Positions 1 through 11,000 of a stretch of DNA of 64,000 nt are shown here, piece by piece (position 1 is the first letter of the stretch; each line of letters opens with the position of its first letter). Source of the stretch: Nepenthes gracilis. Taxonomy: Eukaryota > Streptophyta > Magnoliopsida > Caryophyllales > Nepenthaceae. The stretch is from assembly GCA_033239525.1 (NCBI GenBank), contig BSYO01000014.1, positions 14,058,021 to 14,122,020 on the forward strand. The letters run 5' to 3'. The translations under genes were made by a program, and so were the position numbers. The notes beneath the pieces were generated by a model, which did no database searches, was not told the origin of the DNA, and worked only from the letters and a program-made list of their open reading frames with translations.

Positions 1-554
1 CTATTGTAGACTGAGGGTGCTCTCTTCTGTTGGAGAAGGTCGCCGCACGCCTACGATTCTTTGCCCCCTAAGGTTTTGTTGGCCGTAGAGTGGGGACTCG
101 GGGAGCCCCCAGGCCTGATGCTTTGACCGCACGGGTCGTTGGCGTGAAGCCTGTTGAATGGACCGCCTAGATCCTTTGTTCCAACCTACGGCTGGATGCC
201 TCCGGGCTGTCTAGCACGGGGCTCGGTCTCTGGGTGGCCGCTTGGGCATTTTGGCACGGAGCCACAATGCGTAAGGCAGTCCCCAGGCCATCTGACGTGA
301 GGACGGGGTCCTGGGACGGTCAACTTCGGACCGCCTGGCGTTAGGCCAAGGATTGGTTTTTCGGACGGACCCTTATCCTCCCGACTTAGGAGCAGTCTAG
401 GTCGTTTGATTTGAGAATGTAATGCATGTCATCAACTCACACAAATGAATATGCAGGATGATAGAAAGAGTGATTATGTTAATCAAAGATAAAGCTCACG
501 TCCAAGCACTCATTATGATGCATGTGTGTGCGACTTACCTGAGTCGGCGTTGCA
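1..554 (-). other. Post-integrase non-coding region of element 1
   Basis: This stretch follows the integrase stop codon and holds no credible ORF. It is GC-rich at 1-380, with loosely repeated CGGTCC, GCGGCC and GGGGGCTC-like words. Element 2 carries an 83-bp tandem repeat in the corresponding place, so this may be a diverged version; I could not define a unit here. It should continue off the left edge into the antisense-unit region and the 3' LTR. Confidence 0.6.
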
Positions 555-1960
555 TTACTGATAGTATTTCCTTAAGTTGGCGGCGTTCCAGGTCTACGGG
601 ACTAGTTTGCCGTTCTGGGCGCGCAGCTTGTACGCTCCACTTCGGAGGATTGCGGAGACGAGGAACGGCCCCTCCCACCCGAGGGAGAGTTTGTTCCTGT
701 TCGCGATCTTTCCCGCGGCCTCTACGCTCCGGAGGACCAGATCTCCAACTTCCAGTGGGCGCGCCTTTACTCACTTGTTGTAGTACCGTGCGACCCGCTG
801 CTGGTAGGCCACTGTTCTCAGTTGTGCGGCGTCTCGTACCTCCGAGAGCAGGTCCAGACTTTCCCGAAGCCTTTGTTCGTTGGTGGCCGGGTCAAAGCAT
901 TCGATCAGCAGGCTTGGCATCCCCATTTCCACAGGCACCACAACCTCAGCCCCAAAGCAAAGGTTGTAGGGCGTCTCTCTTGTTGGCTCTCTCGCAGTTG
1001 TTCGATACGACCATAGCACTGACGGCAGCTCTTCAGTCCAAGAGCCCCCTGCGTCTTCTAACCTGATTTTTAACCCGTGTAGCAACGTGCGTTTGGTGAC
1101 TTCGACCTGTCCGTTTGCCTGAGGGTGCGCCACGGACGTGTGTACCAGCTTGATGCGAAGGTCGCGGCAGTACTTTGTGAAGCGTTTGCCGGTGAACTGG
1201 GTTCCGTTATCGGTGACTACGACCTCAGGGATTCCAAAGCGGCAAACGATGCCTTGACGGAGGAACTCCGTTGCGTTTTGTTCTGTGATCTTGGCGAGAG
1301 GGACGGCTTCCACCCACTTCGAAAAGTAGTCGATGCCAACGATCAAGAATTTCCTTTGTCCGGTAGCCATCGGTAGGGGTCCAAGTATGTCGAGCCCCCA
1401 TTGTGCGAACGGCCATGGGGATTGGAGATAGTGCAGCTCAGTGAGCGGCTGGTGTGTCATGTTGCCATGGATCTGGAAACTTTCATACCTTCAGACGAAT
1501 TCCATAGCGTCTCGTTTCATGGTGGGCCAGTAGAACCCTTGCCGCATGACGTTGAACGCTAGGTTCTTTCCGCCGATGTGCGAGCCGCACAGCCCTAGGT
1601 GTACTTCTGCCAATGCGTAATCAGCTTCCTCTGGGGCGAGGCACTTCAGGAGAGGAGTGGAGTACCCTCGCCTGTATAGCCTCTCATTCAAGACCGTGTA
1701 CCATCCTGCCGTCTTCTTGATCCGCTTGGCTTCGTTTATGTCGTCTGGTAGGGTTCCCTCAGTTAGGAACCTTACGTACGGTGTCATCCAGTTGTCTCCT
1801 GTGTCGACCCGTAGAACTTCTTTGTCTTCGGCGTCGGTGTTGGGTGCGTTCAGGACTTCCCTGGGCTCCCTTGCATCTTGCTCTGATTTCGGCGGCGCGT
1901 CCCGGGCGATCGTGGGACAAGCGTTCGTTATCCGACCTCGGGATATGCTCGATCTCAAAC
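555..1960 (-). pseudogene. Tat-type integrase, decayed (element 1)
   Basis: The integrase starts with a degenerate HHCC zinc-binding region. The His side (HLGLCGSH) is present, but both Cys positions are lost: the expected CESC reads YESF beside a stop at 1,491-1,493. The core follows, with the first Asp in GLDILGPLP, the second in VVVTDNGTQFTG and the Glu in GQVEVTKRTLL, so the DDE triad is still readable. Stops interrupt it at 771-773 (Trp codon changed to TGA) and 594-596. The C-terminal part ends in LRKYYQ followed by TAA at 555-557. Element 2 carries a clear homologue ending in LKKYYH. Dead, but recent enough to align easily. Confidence 0.88.
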
Positions 1961-2613
1961 CGACCGAACTCAGGGATCAGGGCCCTTACTTTCGTCAAGT
2001 ACCTCACAAGCTGTGGGTTTGAGGCTTCAAAGTTCCCCTTCACCTGATTGACCACGAGTTCGGAGTCACTATGCACGACCAACGACCGCGTCGAACACTC
2101 CTTCGCCAGCCGTAGGCCCGCGAGAAGGGCTTCGTACTCCGCAACGTTGTTCGTGGCCGGGAAAGTCAGAGTAACGGAGTATACAATCTCCATGCCCTCA
2201 GGCGTCCTTAGCACGACACCAGCTCCGCCGCCGCGCCTCGGGTAGATGATCCGTCACGTTCGTGGTCCACGCAGTGAGCCGCCGCCTCCGTGCTTCCCCG
2301 GATTGCTGTCCTCTTCCTGTGCGGGAATCGCCACTTCGACGATAAAGTCTGCCAGAGCCTGTCCTTTCACGGCTGGCCGGGGCCGGAATTCCAGGTCGAA
2401 TTCCCCTAGCTCGACAGCCCATTTAACCAGCCGGCCGGACGTCTCTGGTTTTTGCAAGATAGACTTCAGCGGCTGATCCGTCAGTACGACGATCCGGTGA
2501 GACTGAAAATAGGGCCGCAGCTTCCGCGCCGCATAGACAAGCGCGAGCGCCATCTTTTCAGCGTGCGGATAGCGGGCCTCTACGTCAGTCAACACCCGGC
2601 TCACGTAATACAT
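1890..2613 (-). pseudogene. Dual RNase H region of element 1 (gypsy RNH plus archaeal-type RNH)
   Basis: The first domain (2,613-2,254) reads YYVSRVLTDVEARYPHAEK and LTDQPLKSILQKPETSGR, the usual Ty3/gypsy RNase H. The second (about 2,270-1,890) has WTTNV, GAGVVLRTPEG, NNVAEYEALLAGL and VVHSDSELVVNQV, the archaeal- or plant-type RNase H found only in Tat-clade elements among plant Ty3/gypsy. A cluster of small indels around 2,225-2,290 breaks the frame at the first catalytic Asp region, and another frame change lies near 1,960-2,050. The arrangement is established for the clade; its decay is seen directly. Confidence 0.88.
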
Positions 2614-2639
2614 CGGCTGTTGTCTGCCCTCGTGCTCCG

Positions 2640-3620
2640 CAACTAGTACCGAGCCGAGGGGGCCGATGTGGCTGTGTAGAGGTAGAATCTTCCCCTTCGC
2701 GGTGAGCTTAAGAGCGGCGCGCTGGAGAGGTAAGTCTTCAGTTCCCCGAAGGCTTCGTCACATTCTTCACTCCACTAGAACCCGTGCGATTTGGTGCCCC
2801 TTAGCGCCTTGAAGAAGGGCAAATATTTCTCGGCTGACTTGGCTAGGAACCGCGAGAGAGCGGCTATCTGCCCGATCAGCTTCTGGACTTCTTTCATTCT
2901 CCGCGGAGGGTTCAAGTCGAGCATGGCATTGATCTTTTCTGGATTGGCTTCTATGCCGCGTTGGGACACAATGAAGCCTACAAACTTCTCAGAGGTCACT
3001 CCGAACGCGCACTTGACAGGATTGAGCTTCATTCCATGCCGTCGGAGAATCTGAAAAGTCTCATCTAAGTCGTTGACGTGGTGGCTCGCAATTCTGCTTT
3101 TCACAAGCACGTCGTCGACGTACACCTCCACGTTCGGCCAATTCTGAGCCTCGAACATTTTGTTCACAAGGCGCTTGTACATTGCGCCAGCGTTCTTGAG
3201 ACCAAAGGGCATCATTTTATAGCAATACGTCCCTTGATCTGTCATGAACGAGGTGTGCTCCTCGTCTTCTGGGTCCATCCGGATCTGGTTGGACCCAGAG
3301 TATGCGTCCATGAAGCTCAGGAGTTCGTGCCCGGATGTGGAGTCCACGAGCTGGTCAATTCTGGGAAGCGGAAAGCTGTCTTTGGGGCAGGCCTTGTTCA
3401 CGTCCGTGAAGTCGACACACATTCGCCACTTGCCGCTGCTCTTTTTCACCAGCACGACATTAGACAGCCATTCCGAGTACTGGACTTCTCTAATGAATCC
3501 AGCGTCCAGGAGCCTCTTCACTTCTTCCCTGATGGCGACCAACTTCTCGACGGAGTGGTTCCTCCGCTTCTGCCGGATGGGCTTTCGGCTCGCGTCAAGG
3601 CCCAGCTTGTGGACTATCTA
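2640..3620 (-). pseudogene. Reverse transcriptase of element 1
   Basis: The reading frame 3,542-2,775 covers most of the polymerase: SGKWRMCVDFTDVNKACPKD, the QIRMDPEDEEHTSFMTDQ stretch, the PFGLKNAGAMYKRLVNKMF motif and the catalytic YVDD in VEVYVDDVLVKS. A stop at 3,618-3,620 replaces the Trp of the conserved VFAW region, and TAG at 2,775-2,777 replaces a Gln. A frameshift near 2,650 separates the end of RT from RNase H. The RT ORF is the longest surviving open frame of the element (255 codons). Confidence 0.92.
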
Positions 3621-4330
3621 GGCGAACACGTCGGAGTTAGCCCTGAGGAAGGTAATCAACCTGTCGCGCTCCGCAGGTTGAAGGGATCCCCCCACGTTGA
3701 CGCACCGTTCCGGATCGGAAGGGTTCAGCGGGATCGCCTCAGTTTCCTCTCCGGACTGGGTCTGCTGCAGCAAGGTCTCGTTGCGGAGATCAAGGTCTTC
3801 GCTCGGGTTGCATGGCGCCACGGGGTTGATCTGGGACAGGTAGCAGATCCGTCCCATTTCTTGGTCTCCAAGGACTTCTCCCACGCCCCAGGGGGTGGGA
3901 AATTTCGCTTTCAGGTGCGGGATGGACGTCACAGCTTCGAAGGCGGTCAGGAAAGGTCTGCCTAATATGGCATTGTAGACGGATGGAAGGTCAACGACGA
4001 GGAACGCCAGCTCTCGCGTCATGGAGCGCGGGTGTGTCCCCATTGTGACTTCCAGCCGCACTATCTCTTGCACGGGGACTGGTTTGTTGTCCAAGCCATA
4101 CAAGGGTCCGCCTGCAACTTTTATTTGGCTTCATTTTAGTCCAAGTTTAAGGAACACAGTGAGATACAACAAATTTTGTGAGCTTCCATTATCAATGAAG
4201 ACCTGTTTCAGTTGGTAGTCATCACCACCAGCTGAAACGAGGGCTGATACAACAAGGGGGTCGGTATGGGGAGAGGTTACATGAGCCATGTTGTCGCTAC
4301 TAAAGCTAATGACATCAGTCCTAACCCCTA
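3621..4330 (-). pseudogene. Aspartic protease region of element 1
   Basis: The protease active site reads FIDNGSSQNLLY (near 4,170-4,205), an Asp-Asn-Gly variant of the usual DTG or DSG; I believe DNG is common in Tat elements. It continues with KLGLK, then a TGA at 4,131-4,133, then YGLDNKPVPVQE, MGTHPRSMTRELAFLVVD and YNAILGRPFLTAF, the conserved flap and ILGRP helix of retropepsins. The frame is the same before and after the stop. Element 2 carries the matching segment at 28,930-29,240. Confidence 0.85.
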
Positions 4331-6008
4331 TCTTCGCCCGCTTGTTGCTGGAAGTTGCCTCCGGCTGTCCACGCCTGGCGTTCGCGGCGTCAGTGGAGGA
4401 GACCATGTGGACCACGCCAGCCGCCGTGCGGGCTTTCGGAGGTTCGCTGGCTTCACCGTCAGAGGTAATAGGTTCCTGCCCAGAACTCTTCACGAACCGC
4501 TTCAAGTGCCCGCGCCGGATCAGATCTTTGATTTCCTGCTGCAGGGTTCAGCAGTTCTCGGTCGAGTGCCCCAGACAGCGGTGGTACTGGCAATACTTCG
4601 TCTGGTCACTGCCGCTGGGACCCTTGGGCGTCTTCGGCCACTTGAAGAACTTCTCATCCTGGATCTGCATCAGGATGTTCGCACGGCTATCGTTCAGAGG
4701 GGTCAGAGAGGTCCTGCTGTAATCTTTTTTGGGCCCCGACGGGGGCCGCTGCCGCTTTTGGCGCTCCGAGAAGCGCTGGCCGTCGCTGTCCCTCTTTCTC
4801 CCGCCAGGCGCTCTGGGCGCTTCCGGGGGCCGGTCCACTCGCTCGAGGCGCTTCGCCTCGTTGGCCTCTTCGGCCGTGATGTACGCCCTGGCAATGGTCT
4901 CAGCCTCCCGGAAGGTCTGAGGGCGCTGGTGCGACAGGTGTTTGAAGAAGTCCCCCGCCGCCAGAGTGGCGACAAAGGCGTTGAGTTTCAGTTCGTCGGA
5001 GAGATGAGGGATCCGCCGCGCCTCGGTGATGAAACGGTCCAGAAACGGCTTCAGACTTTCATCTGGCCTTTGGCGGAGGCGGACCAGGTGCCAGGGTTGT
5101 CTCTCCTCCCTTCTGCTGGAGGCGAACTGGCTCAAGAAGCTATCAGCAAGCTCGTCAAATGAGCGTATGGAGTTCGGGGGGAGGCCATGGAACCAGAGCA
5201 ACGCGTCACCCCTAAGGGTGACGGGGAAGCACTAGCACATCAAGGCCTCGCTTGCCCCTTGTAGAGAGAGGTGAGTGCGGAAGCAGTTGATGTGATCCAT
5301 TGGGTCCTTGCTTCCGTCGTATCCCTCCAGGACCGGCATTTTGAACTTGCTCGGCAACGGTTGCGTCCGCAAGTCCATGGCGAAGGGCGATCTACAGAGG
5401 TCGGCGGAGGAGGGCGTGGGTTTCTCCTTATGCAGGGTGTCCCACAACACCTTGACTTTCTCCTCCATCGAGGGGTCCGTAGAGCCTCTCCGCGCATGGA
5501 TGACGTCACGGAGCTCCATGTTGCCATGGAGTTGTGTCCGAGCTCGTCGGGGATGGCGACTCTCCGCCTGGGTGGCGCGCTCGCCGTTGGAGCCTGCAGC
5601 AGGTGGCCTCCCATTGCCGCGTGAGTTACGGGGGTTGCGCCCTTCGGGGCTATCCTCCCTGTCATCGTCGGCGGGATAGCTTTCCGCTTCATTCTGGCCG
5701 TTTTCACTTGAGGCCGTCAGGGCTGCAGTGCGGTCAAGTCGGTTGGCTCGCCTCCTGCGAGCAGCCTCTCGACGCCTTTCCCTCTTGGAAGTGGAGGCTT
5801 GGGATGCTGGAGGAGCGGTCCCAGGCTAGGCAGTCCCAGTGTTCTCGCATATGGTGAGGAGAACCTGCTTCATATCGTTCATGTTCGCAGCCAGGCGGCG
5901 GACGTCAGGCTCCGGTTGATCGTTTGCCTGGTTCCTGGCAAGGGAAACTTTATTTTGGGCGATGACTTCCATCACCGGAGCACTGGCCTGTGCTCGGGTG
6001 TTCACCAT
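4331..6008 (-). pseudogene. Gag of element 1 with zinc knuckle
   Basis: Gag begins at ATG 6,008 (MVNTRAQ), 53 bp downstream of the primer-binding site; element 2 starts at the same place (MVNTRAR). The capsid part contains MPVLEGYDGSKDPMDHI, WFHGLPPNSIRSFDELAD and the FITEARRIPHLSDELKLNAF block. A zinc knuckle reads YCQYHRCLGHSTENC (C-x2-H-x4-H-x4-C, near 4,550-4,595). Stops interrupt it at 5,826-5,828 (TAG), 5,232-5,234 (TAG; element 2 has CAG here) and 4,548-4,550 (TGA, probably from CGA). All parts share one frame, so decay here is by substitution. Confidence 0.88.
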
Positions 6009-6060
6009 CGCCTGGAATTGAGGAACAATGTGGGAAGGAGACACTTGGCTTTCTATCAGG

Positions 6061-6079
6061 TTCCCACAGACGGCGCCAA
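6061..6079 (-). other. Primer-binding site of element 1
   Basis: On the minus strand, TTGGCGCCGTCTGTGGGAA immediately follows the CA end of the 5' LTR. TGGCGCC followed by GTCTGTGGG is the usual primer-binding site of plant Tat-type elements. Element 2 has a decayed version (TAGTGCCATTTGTGGGAA) at the equivalent position. Confidence 0.85.
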
Positions 6080-7074
6080 TGTTGCGTCCCGAGCCCACGG
6101 TTGTTGTGCGGATTAGAGAACCTTCGGATTCCTCAGCGTGCGGCCACTTCCGAAGAAGGGTCCGGTCTCCGTCTCTATGAACTTGGACCTGCACAACACA
6201 AACAACAAACAAGAAGTCAAGGGTTCGGTAGAATTTCTCCCACCGAGGCCGCTCCGACGCTCAAGTCAGCTAATTCCCGTAGTAAATGGAAATGGCGCAC
6301 GCTAAGGTGGTGCGCGGAGGAATGCTGTGAAAGCATAAGGGATGCTTGGCGGTGATGTGGAGAATGCAGTGAGCAGGTGGTGGAAGGCCTGGCTTCCTTG
6401 ATGCACCGCAACGGGTGGCTAACTTTCCCGTGATCTCAGAAGATGAAGGGAAGGAGAGCGAGCTAGCTGTCGCCGACGGAAGTGGGGTGATACCCAATTC
6501 CGGCCCGTTGCTCTCTTGTGTGATCGATTAGAGAAGAGGGGAGCAGTAGAGTTCGACTTGTCGTTTGAATTCTAGACTCAAAAGGAAGCAGCAGATGTAG
6601 ATGCTGAAGTAAGGCCTCTTCTCTCTGTGGGGTGTGAGGGCTTTTATACGCCTCTCCCCGTTGGACTCTTGAGCGCCAAAACGTCCGTTGCTTGGGCCAT
6701 CGCGCCGCTGGTCACTATTGTGGACCGTCAGTCACGCCGGTTGTCCTTTTTTGGCGGCACGCCGCCGAGCGTTGACGTTATTGACCACGCCCGACTTCCC
6801 CCGCGAGGAGATTGGTTGGCCACTGCAGACGGGCAGCTGGTGCCGTTGGCGCGCGCCACCATCCTCTATTGGCTAGCCTTTTTGCCTTTTCGCACATTCC
6901 CGGTGACGCATTTAATGCGTTGCAGGTTTCCGTTGTCTTCCGCCAGCGTGGGTTCGCGCCTTTCGTTCCTTGGGCTGGGCTGACTATCTCGCGTGGGCTT
7001 TTGGATCTCTTGCGGGCCGCGGCCTGCTTCGTGGGCTTGGACATGTTTTATGGGCCAGGACATGGGACCCAACA
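6080..7074 (-). repeat. 5' LTR of element 1
   Basis: The inner end is fixed by the primer-binding site and by similarity to the LTR end of element 2 (ATCCGCACGAGAACC-like text, then GACGCAACA). The outer end is placed where the minus strand reads TGTTGGGTCCCATG, matching the start of the element 2 LTR (TGATGGGTCC); it could lie about three bases further out. A TATA box lies at 6,648-6,641. The length of about 995 bp fits the other LTRs of this family in the window. Confidence 0.8.
6641..6648 (-). promoter_or_regulatory. TATA box in LTR of element 1
   Basis: TATAAAAG on the minus strand lies about 430 bp inside the LTR from its outer end, a normal U3 promoter position for an LTR of this length. 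The corresponding place in element 2 is decayed (CTAAAAATACC and CTACAAATACC). Confidence 0.6.
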
Positions 7075-8021
7075 AGATTTAATATTTAATAAATAGTAAT
7101 ATTATAAAAAATAAAAAATATATAACTATCTTTAATATTTTCTTATATTTAAATTTTGATGATTGATTTTTAATTTATTAGTCTCAATAGGAGAAATATG
7201 ATCTAAATTTCATGCTATATTTGGCTTGTTGTATCTTCTAAAGTAGATGTCTCTTTTATTCATATATTTGGATTAAAATTTAATAGTAAATTTTTTTTAA
7301 AAAAATATATATTTTAAATTTTCATATACTAATATTAATTAAATCTTATTTGTTATTTTTTCACCCACCATATAAAAATATACAAAATATATCTTCTTTT
7401 AAGGATTTATGGGAGCTCCATCTCTTTTTAAAATAGAGATACTTATTTTTTATATTTTAATTATTCCCTTTTAAATTGATAATTCTAATTTAATTTATTA
7501 AAATTAATTATTTTAAAATAATTAAATTATAATTATTTATTTTAAAATAAATATTCAAAATTAAAAGAACAAATAACTTAAAAATAACAATAATAAAAAC
7601 AGTTCCATTTCTCTGCCCAATTAAAGGCGTCTTATTAAATGCCACATAAGTAAGTGCATGAAACCCATCATATACAAAAATGGTTCTGTTAAAATACTAT
7701 TAAATATTAAAATTTTTATCATTTTATTGAGTCATAATATTTTAAAAGTGAAAGATGATAGAGATCAAGATATTTTTAAATATATATATTTTTTATTTTT
7801 ATTTTTATTAATTAATTTATTTATATTTGATGTGTTGATATGATAATAAATAAATCAGAAATTATATTATTTAAGTGCATTTAATAATATATAGTGACTA
7901 TTTTTTATTACAATAAATGAAAATTAAAAAAAAAAAAAAAAACAATCCAAAGCGTGCAATTGTTTGGCGACTTGAAAGCATTATGCAAATCGGTGGCTAC
8001 TCATTCAGCAGCAATTCAACG
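7075..8021. other. AT-rich intergenic stretch downstream of PPCS
   Basis: This stretch is extremely AT-rich and holds no credible ORF. It should carry the PPCS 3' UTR: minus-strand AATAAA lies near 7,903-7,908, about 115 bp after the stop codon, and a poly-A/T run follows at about 7,923-7,942. Element 1 begins at its left edge. Confidence 0.6.
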
Positions 8022-11000
8022 TCAAACCTGCGCGCTGAAACTCCGAGCGAAGGCCGAATGCATATCGGCAAGAAGATCGATAAGCGGGCTCTCAACGTCG
8101 CTCCCGGCCTGGGATTTGTCACGACGAATGCAAGTGTTCCCGCTGCCGGTGACGACGACGACGACCTCTTTACGAGTTGAGAGCTCGTTCGCAACCACGG
8201 CGTGCATCTTGTACTTGTTAAGCGCCATGCTAGCCTTCTCGAGAAGAATCCCTGGGTCCGTCTCCAGCTGCTCCAGCAGGCAAAGAAAAGGCAGTTGAAA
8301 TGCTTCTGAGAGCACATTAGATAATAAAATTTGACAAACAAAACGTATGTGTGCAACCCCAAATTGATACCATCATCGGACCATAATGGCCCGACTTGGG
8401 CGCTGGTGGCTGGATGGCAAAATGTCCGGCCGCCATTGCTGGTCACCAACAACCCAACTCCGCTCAAAATCGGAAAAAACACTACAACAATGACTAATCA
8501 ACATAGATTGAAAACACCTCTTTGATCATAAATTATCACCATCACCGTAAAACACCACTAAAAGAAATATTATTATTGACAATTAAGACGAGAACAAATC
8601 TCTACACAAACCAAGAAACCAAACCCATTGGTTGTACCCATGAGGAAATGTAATGACGATTTATAATCAATTACAACAACGATAATAATAATAAGTATAA
8701 ATAAAATATACGAAATTTCTTGTAGGAACTTCTTAAAGTGAAAAGTAAAACTTTGAGACCTTAGGTTTGCATAAAATTCACTATGATTATGAGTGTGATG
8801 ATATAAACTCTTAAAACTTCATTTAACTTTATCACAATATCGATAAATCAATATAAATACGATAAGAGATGAAAATTAGAAGACAATCACCGGTAAATAT
8901 ATCCAATACAACAAATAGAACATGCCCAAAGATAGTAAAAATTGGAATAACATTTAGAGCTTAAATTATTGACAAGAATCTTTTCCTTCTTCTCTTTATT
9001 TCCTTCTTTAATTAGCTGCCAATGAGCATCTCAAATGCTCACAAATAAATGCCATAAAAATTGCACAGATTTTAATGCCAAGTGCTAGTGCTCACGTAAC
9101 TTATTTGCTTAAACATACTTAACGTAAACCATCACGTAATTGTACAATAAATGAAATAAAGTGAATATGTGCAATGGGTATAAGACTTATAATGCGAGAT
9201 AACACCATTTTGGCTATCTCTCAGCACACCTTTTTGCACCACTTTCATCGACAAGTCTGACCCATTATCTTCCTTCTTAACCTTGTCCACGGTTAACAAC
9301 TTCGGGTAAAAAACATTCCGTACTCTATGATATTTTATATTAATGTGTTTAAATCGAGAATGAAATGAGAAATTTTTACAAATAGGAATTGCGCTTTGAT
9401 TATTACAAATCAATACATAACAATATTGCTTGAAACAGGTCTTATGGATGAGCTTCTTTATCCAAATCATCTCTTTACTTGCTTTGGTCACCAAAATGAA
9501 CTCGCCCTCGGTGGTAGAAAGTGGAACACAAATTTATAATTTTGATTGTCAAGATACCTTTCCCCCAGCGTACCTACTCAAATACACTGATGGACTTCCT
9601 AAAGTTGACATCATTCACCATATCAATGTCTGTAAACCATACCAAAGTGGGATCGCCATTGAGACAACACAAACATATTCTAGAAGTGCCCTTAAGATAT
9701 TCAAAGATCTATTTTACCGCGGATCAATATTCCTTCCTAGGATTAGAAAGAAATTGACTAACCACTCCTATCATGTGAATTATATCTGGCCTTATATACA
9801 CTGTGGTGTACATTAAAATACCGACTGCCGAAGCACAAGGAGCCTTACCCATTTGAGATAATTGAAATAATTGACAAGAGGAGTCCCAACCTATTTGGAA
9901 TTCTCCATATTGATGTTTTGAAGCATTTTATCGATGTATCTCTTGGTATATGCATAGCTTTTTTCTCTTCCGATCAATAAAAATTCTCATGTCTAGAATT
10001 TATTTTGCTGGTCCCAAATCTTTCATGGCGAAAGATTTACTCAATTGTTTTTTTTAGCTTGCCAATTTAGGACACATTTCTTCCAATAATGAAAATATCA
10101 TTTGCATAGAGTAAAAGGATCACAAAGTATCATAGAGGACCTTTATACAAAAATATAATGGTTCAATGTCGTTTTCAATTAGCCTAACTCCACCTTGATA
10201 GATTTAGACTATTATACCATTGCATCGTGCTCACTTGAAGCCTTAAAGGCTCTTCTTCGAACGGCCCATGTATTCCTTCCTCTTAATATTGAATCCTTTT
10301 AATTTCTCAACATAGATCTCTACCTCCAAATCACTACAGAAAAAATATCGCCTGCATATCAAGTTGTTTTACCTTTAGAACATGACATGTCGCTAAACCT
10401 AACACAACACAAATAAAGGACATCTTCACCAAATGAAAGAAAATTTTTTTGAAATCGATGCCTTTCTGTTAATTAAATTCCTTCACAACTAATCTTACCT
10501 TGTACCTCGATTGCGGATTATCTTCTTCAAACTTTAATCAATACATCCATTTGTTTTTAAGTGTCCGCTTTCCCTTAGGCAACTTTATTATCTCAAATAT
10601 GTAATTCTCATGTAAAGATGTTATCCCATCTTAGATAATATCCATCCACTCATTATGCTTGTCCTCAATTGCTTTATCAAAGTATTTCAACTCACTACCA
10701 CCAGTAAACAACACATATTTGTTAATCAATAGATGAGTTGATAGACTTTGATCTTTTTGTGAATCGTCAAGTAGAATAATCGGTGTAGGCTCCGGGATAT
10801 CACCATGAGTGTCATCATAGTATCAACGTGCTCGTCCTCTCCCTCCTCATGTTTAGGAGCATCGCCCGCATTTCATCATCCATCTCAATAGGCTATGGAG
10901 TTGCCAACATTGATTCGATATCACATAGGAGATTGTTGCCATGAGGAGCCACCTTCTTGGCCTTACCAATGTCCTCAATGGTCTTTTCCACTACGAATAT

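Larger units (their letters stand above)
1..7074 (-). mobile_element. Ty3/gypsy LTR retrotransposon, Tat lineage (element 1), 3' end off window
   Basis: Read on the minus strand, the order is 5' LTR (7,074-6,080), primer-binding site, gag, protease, reverse transcriptase, RNase H, a second archaeal-type RNase H, integrase, then a 3' non-coding region cut by the window edge. The second RNase H between the gypsy RNase H and integrase is the known hallmark of the Tat clade (Tat, Ogre and Retand relatives). At least nine in-frame stops and several indels make it non-autonomous. Its far-left sequence (about 1-60) resembles positions 33,180-33,240 of element 2, so the two share a 3' region type. 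The 3' LTR and target duplication cannot be seen. Confidence 0.9.

Noticed and set aside
3078..5162. Plus-strand ORFs of about 295-298 codons (3,078-3,965 and 4,266-5,162)
   Set aside because: They lie exactly opposite the RT/protease and gag coding sequence of element 1, have no family likeness, and are antisense shadows in GC-rich codons.
7997..8482. 161-codon minus ORF at 8,482-7,997 and an ATG at 8,315 as start of a small gene
   Set aside because: The only protein-like text is the last PPCS exon (8,267-8,022) in another frame; sequence upstream of 8,268 is intron.
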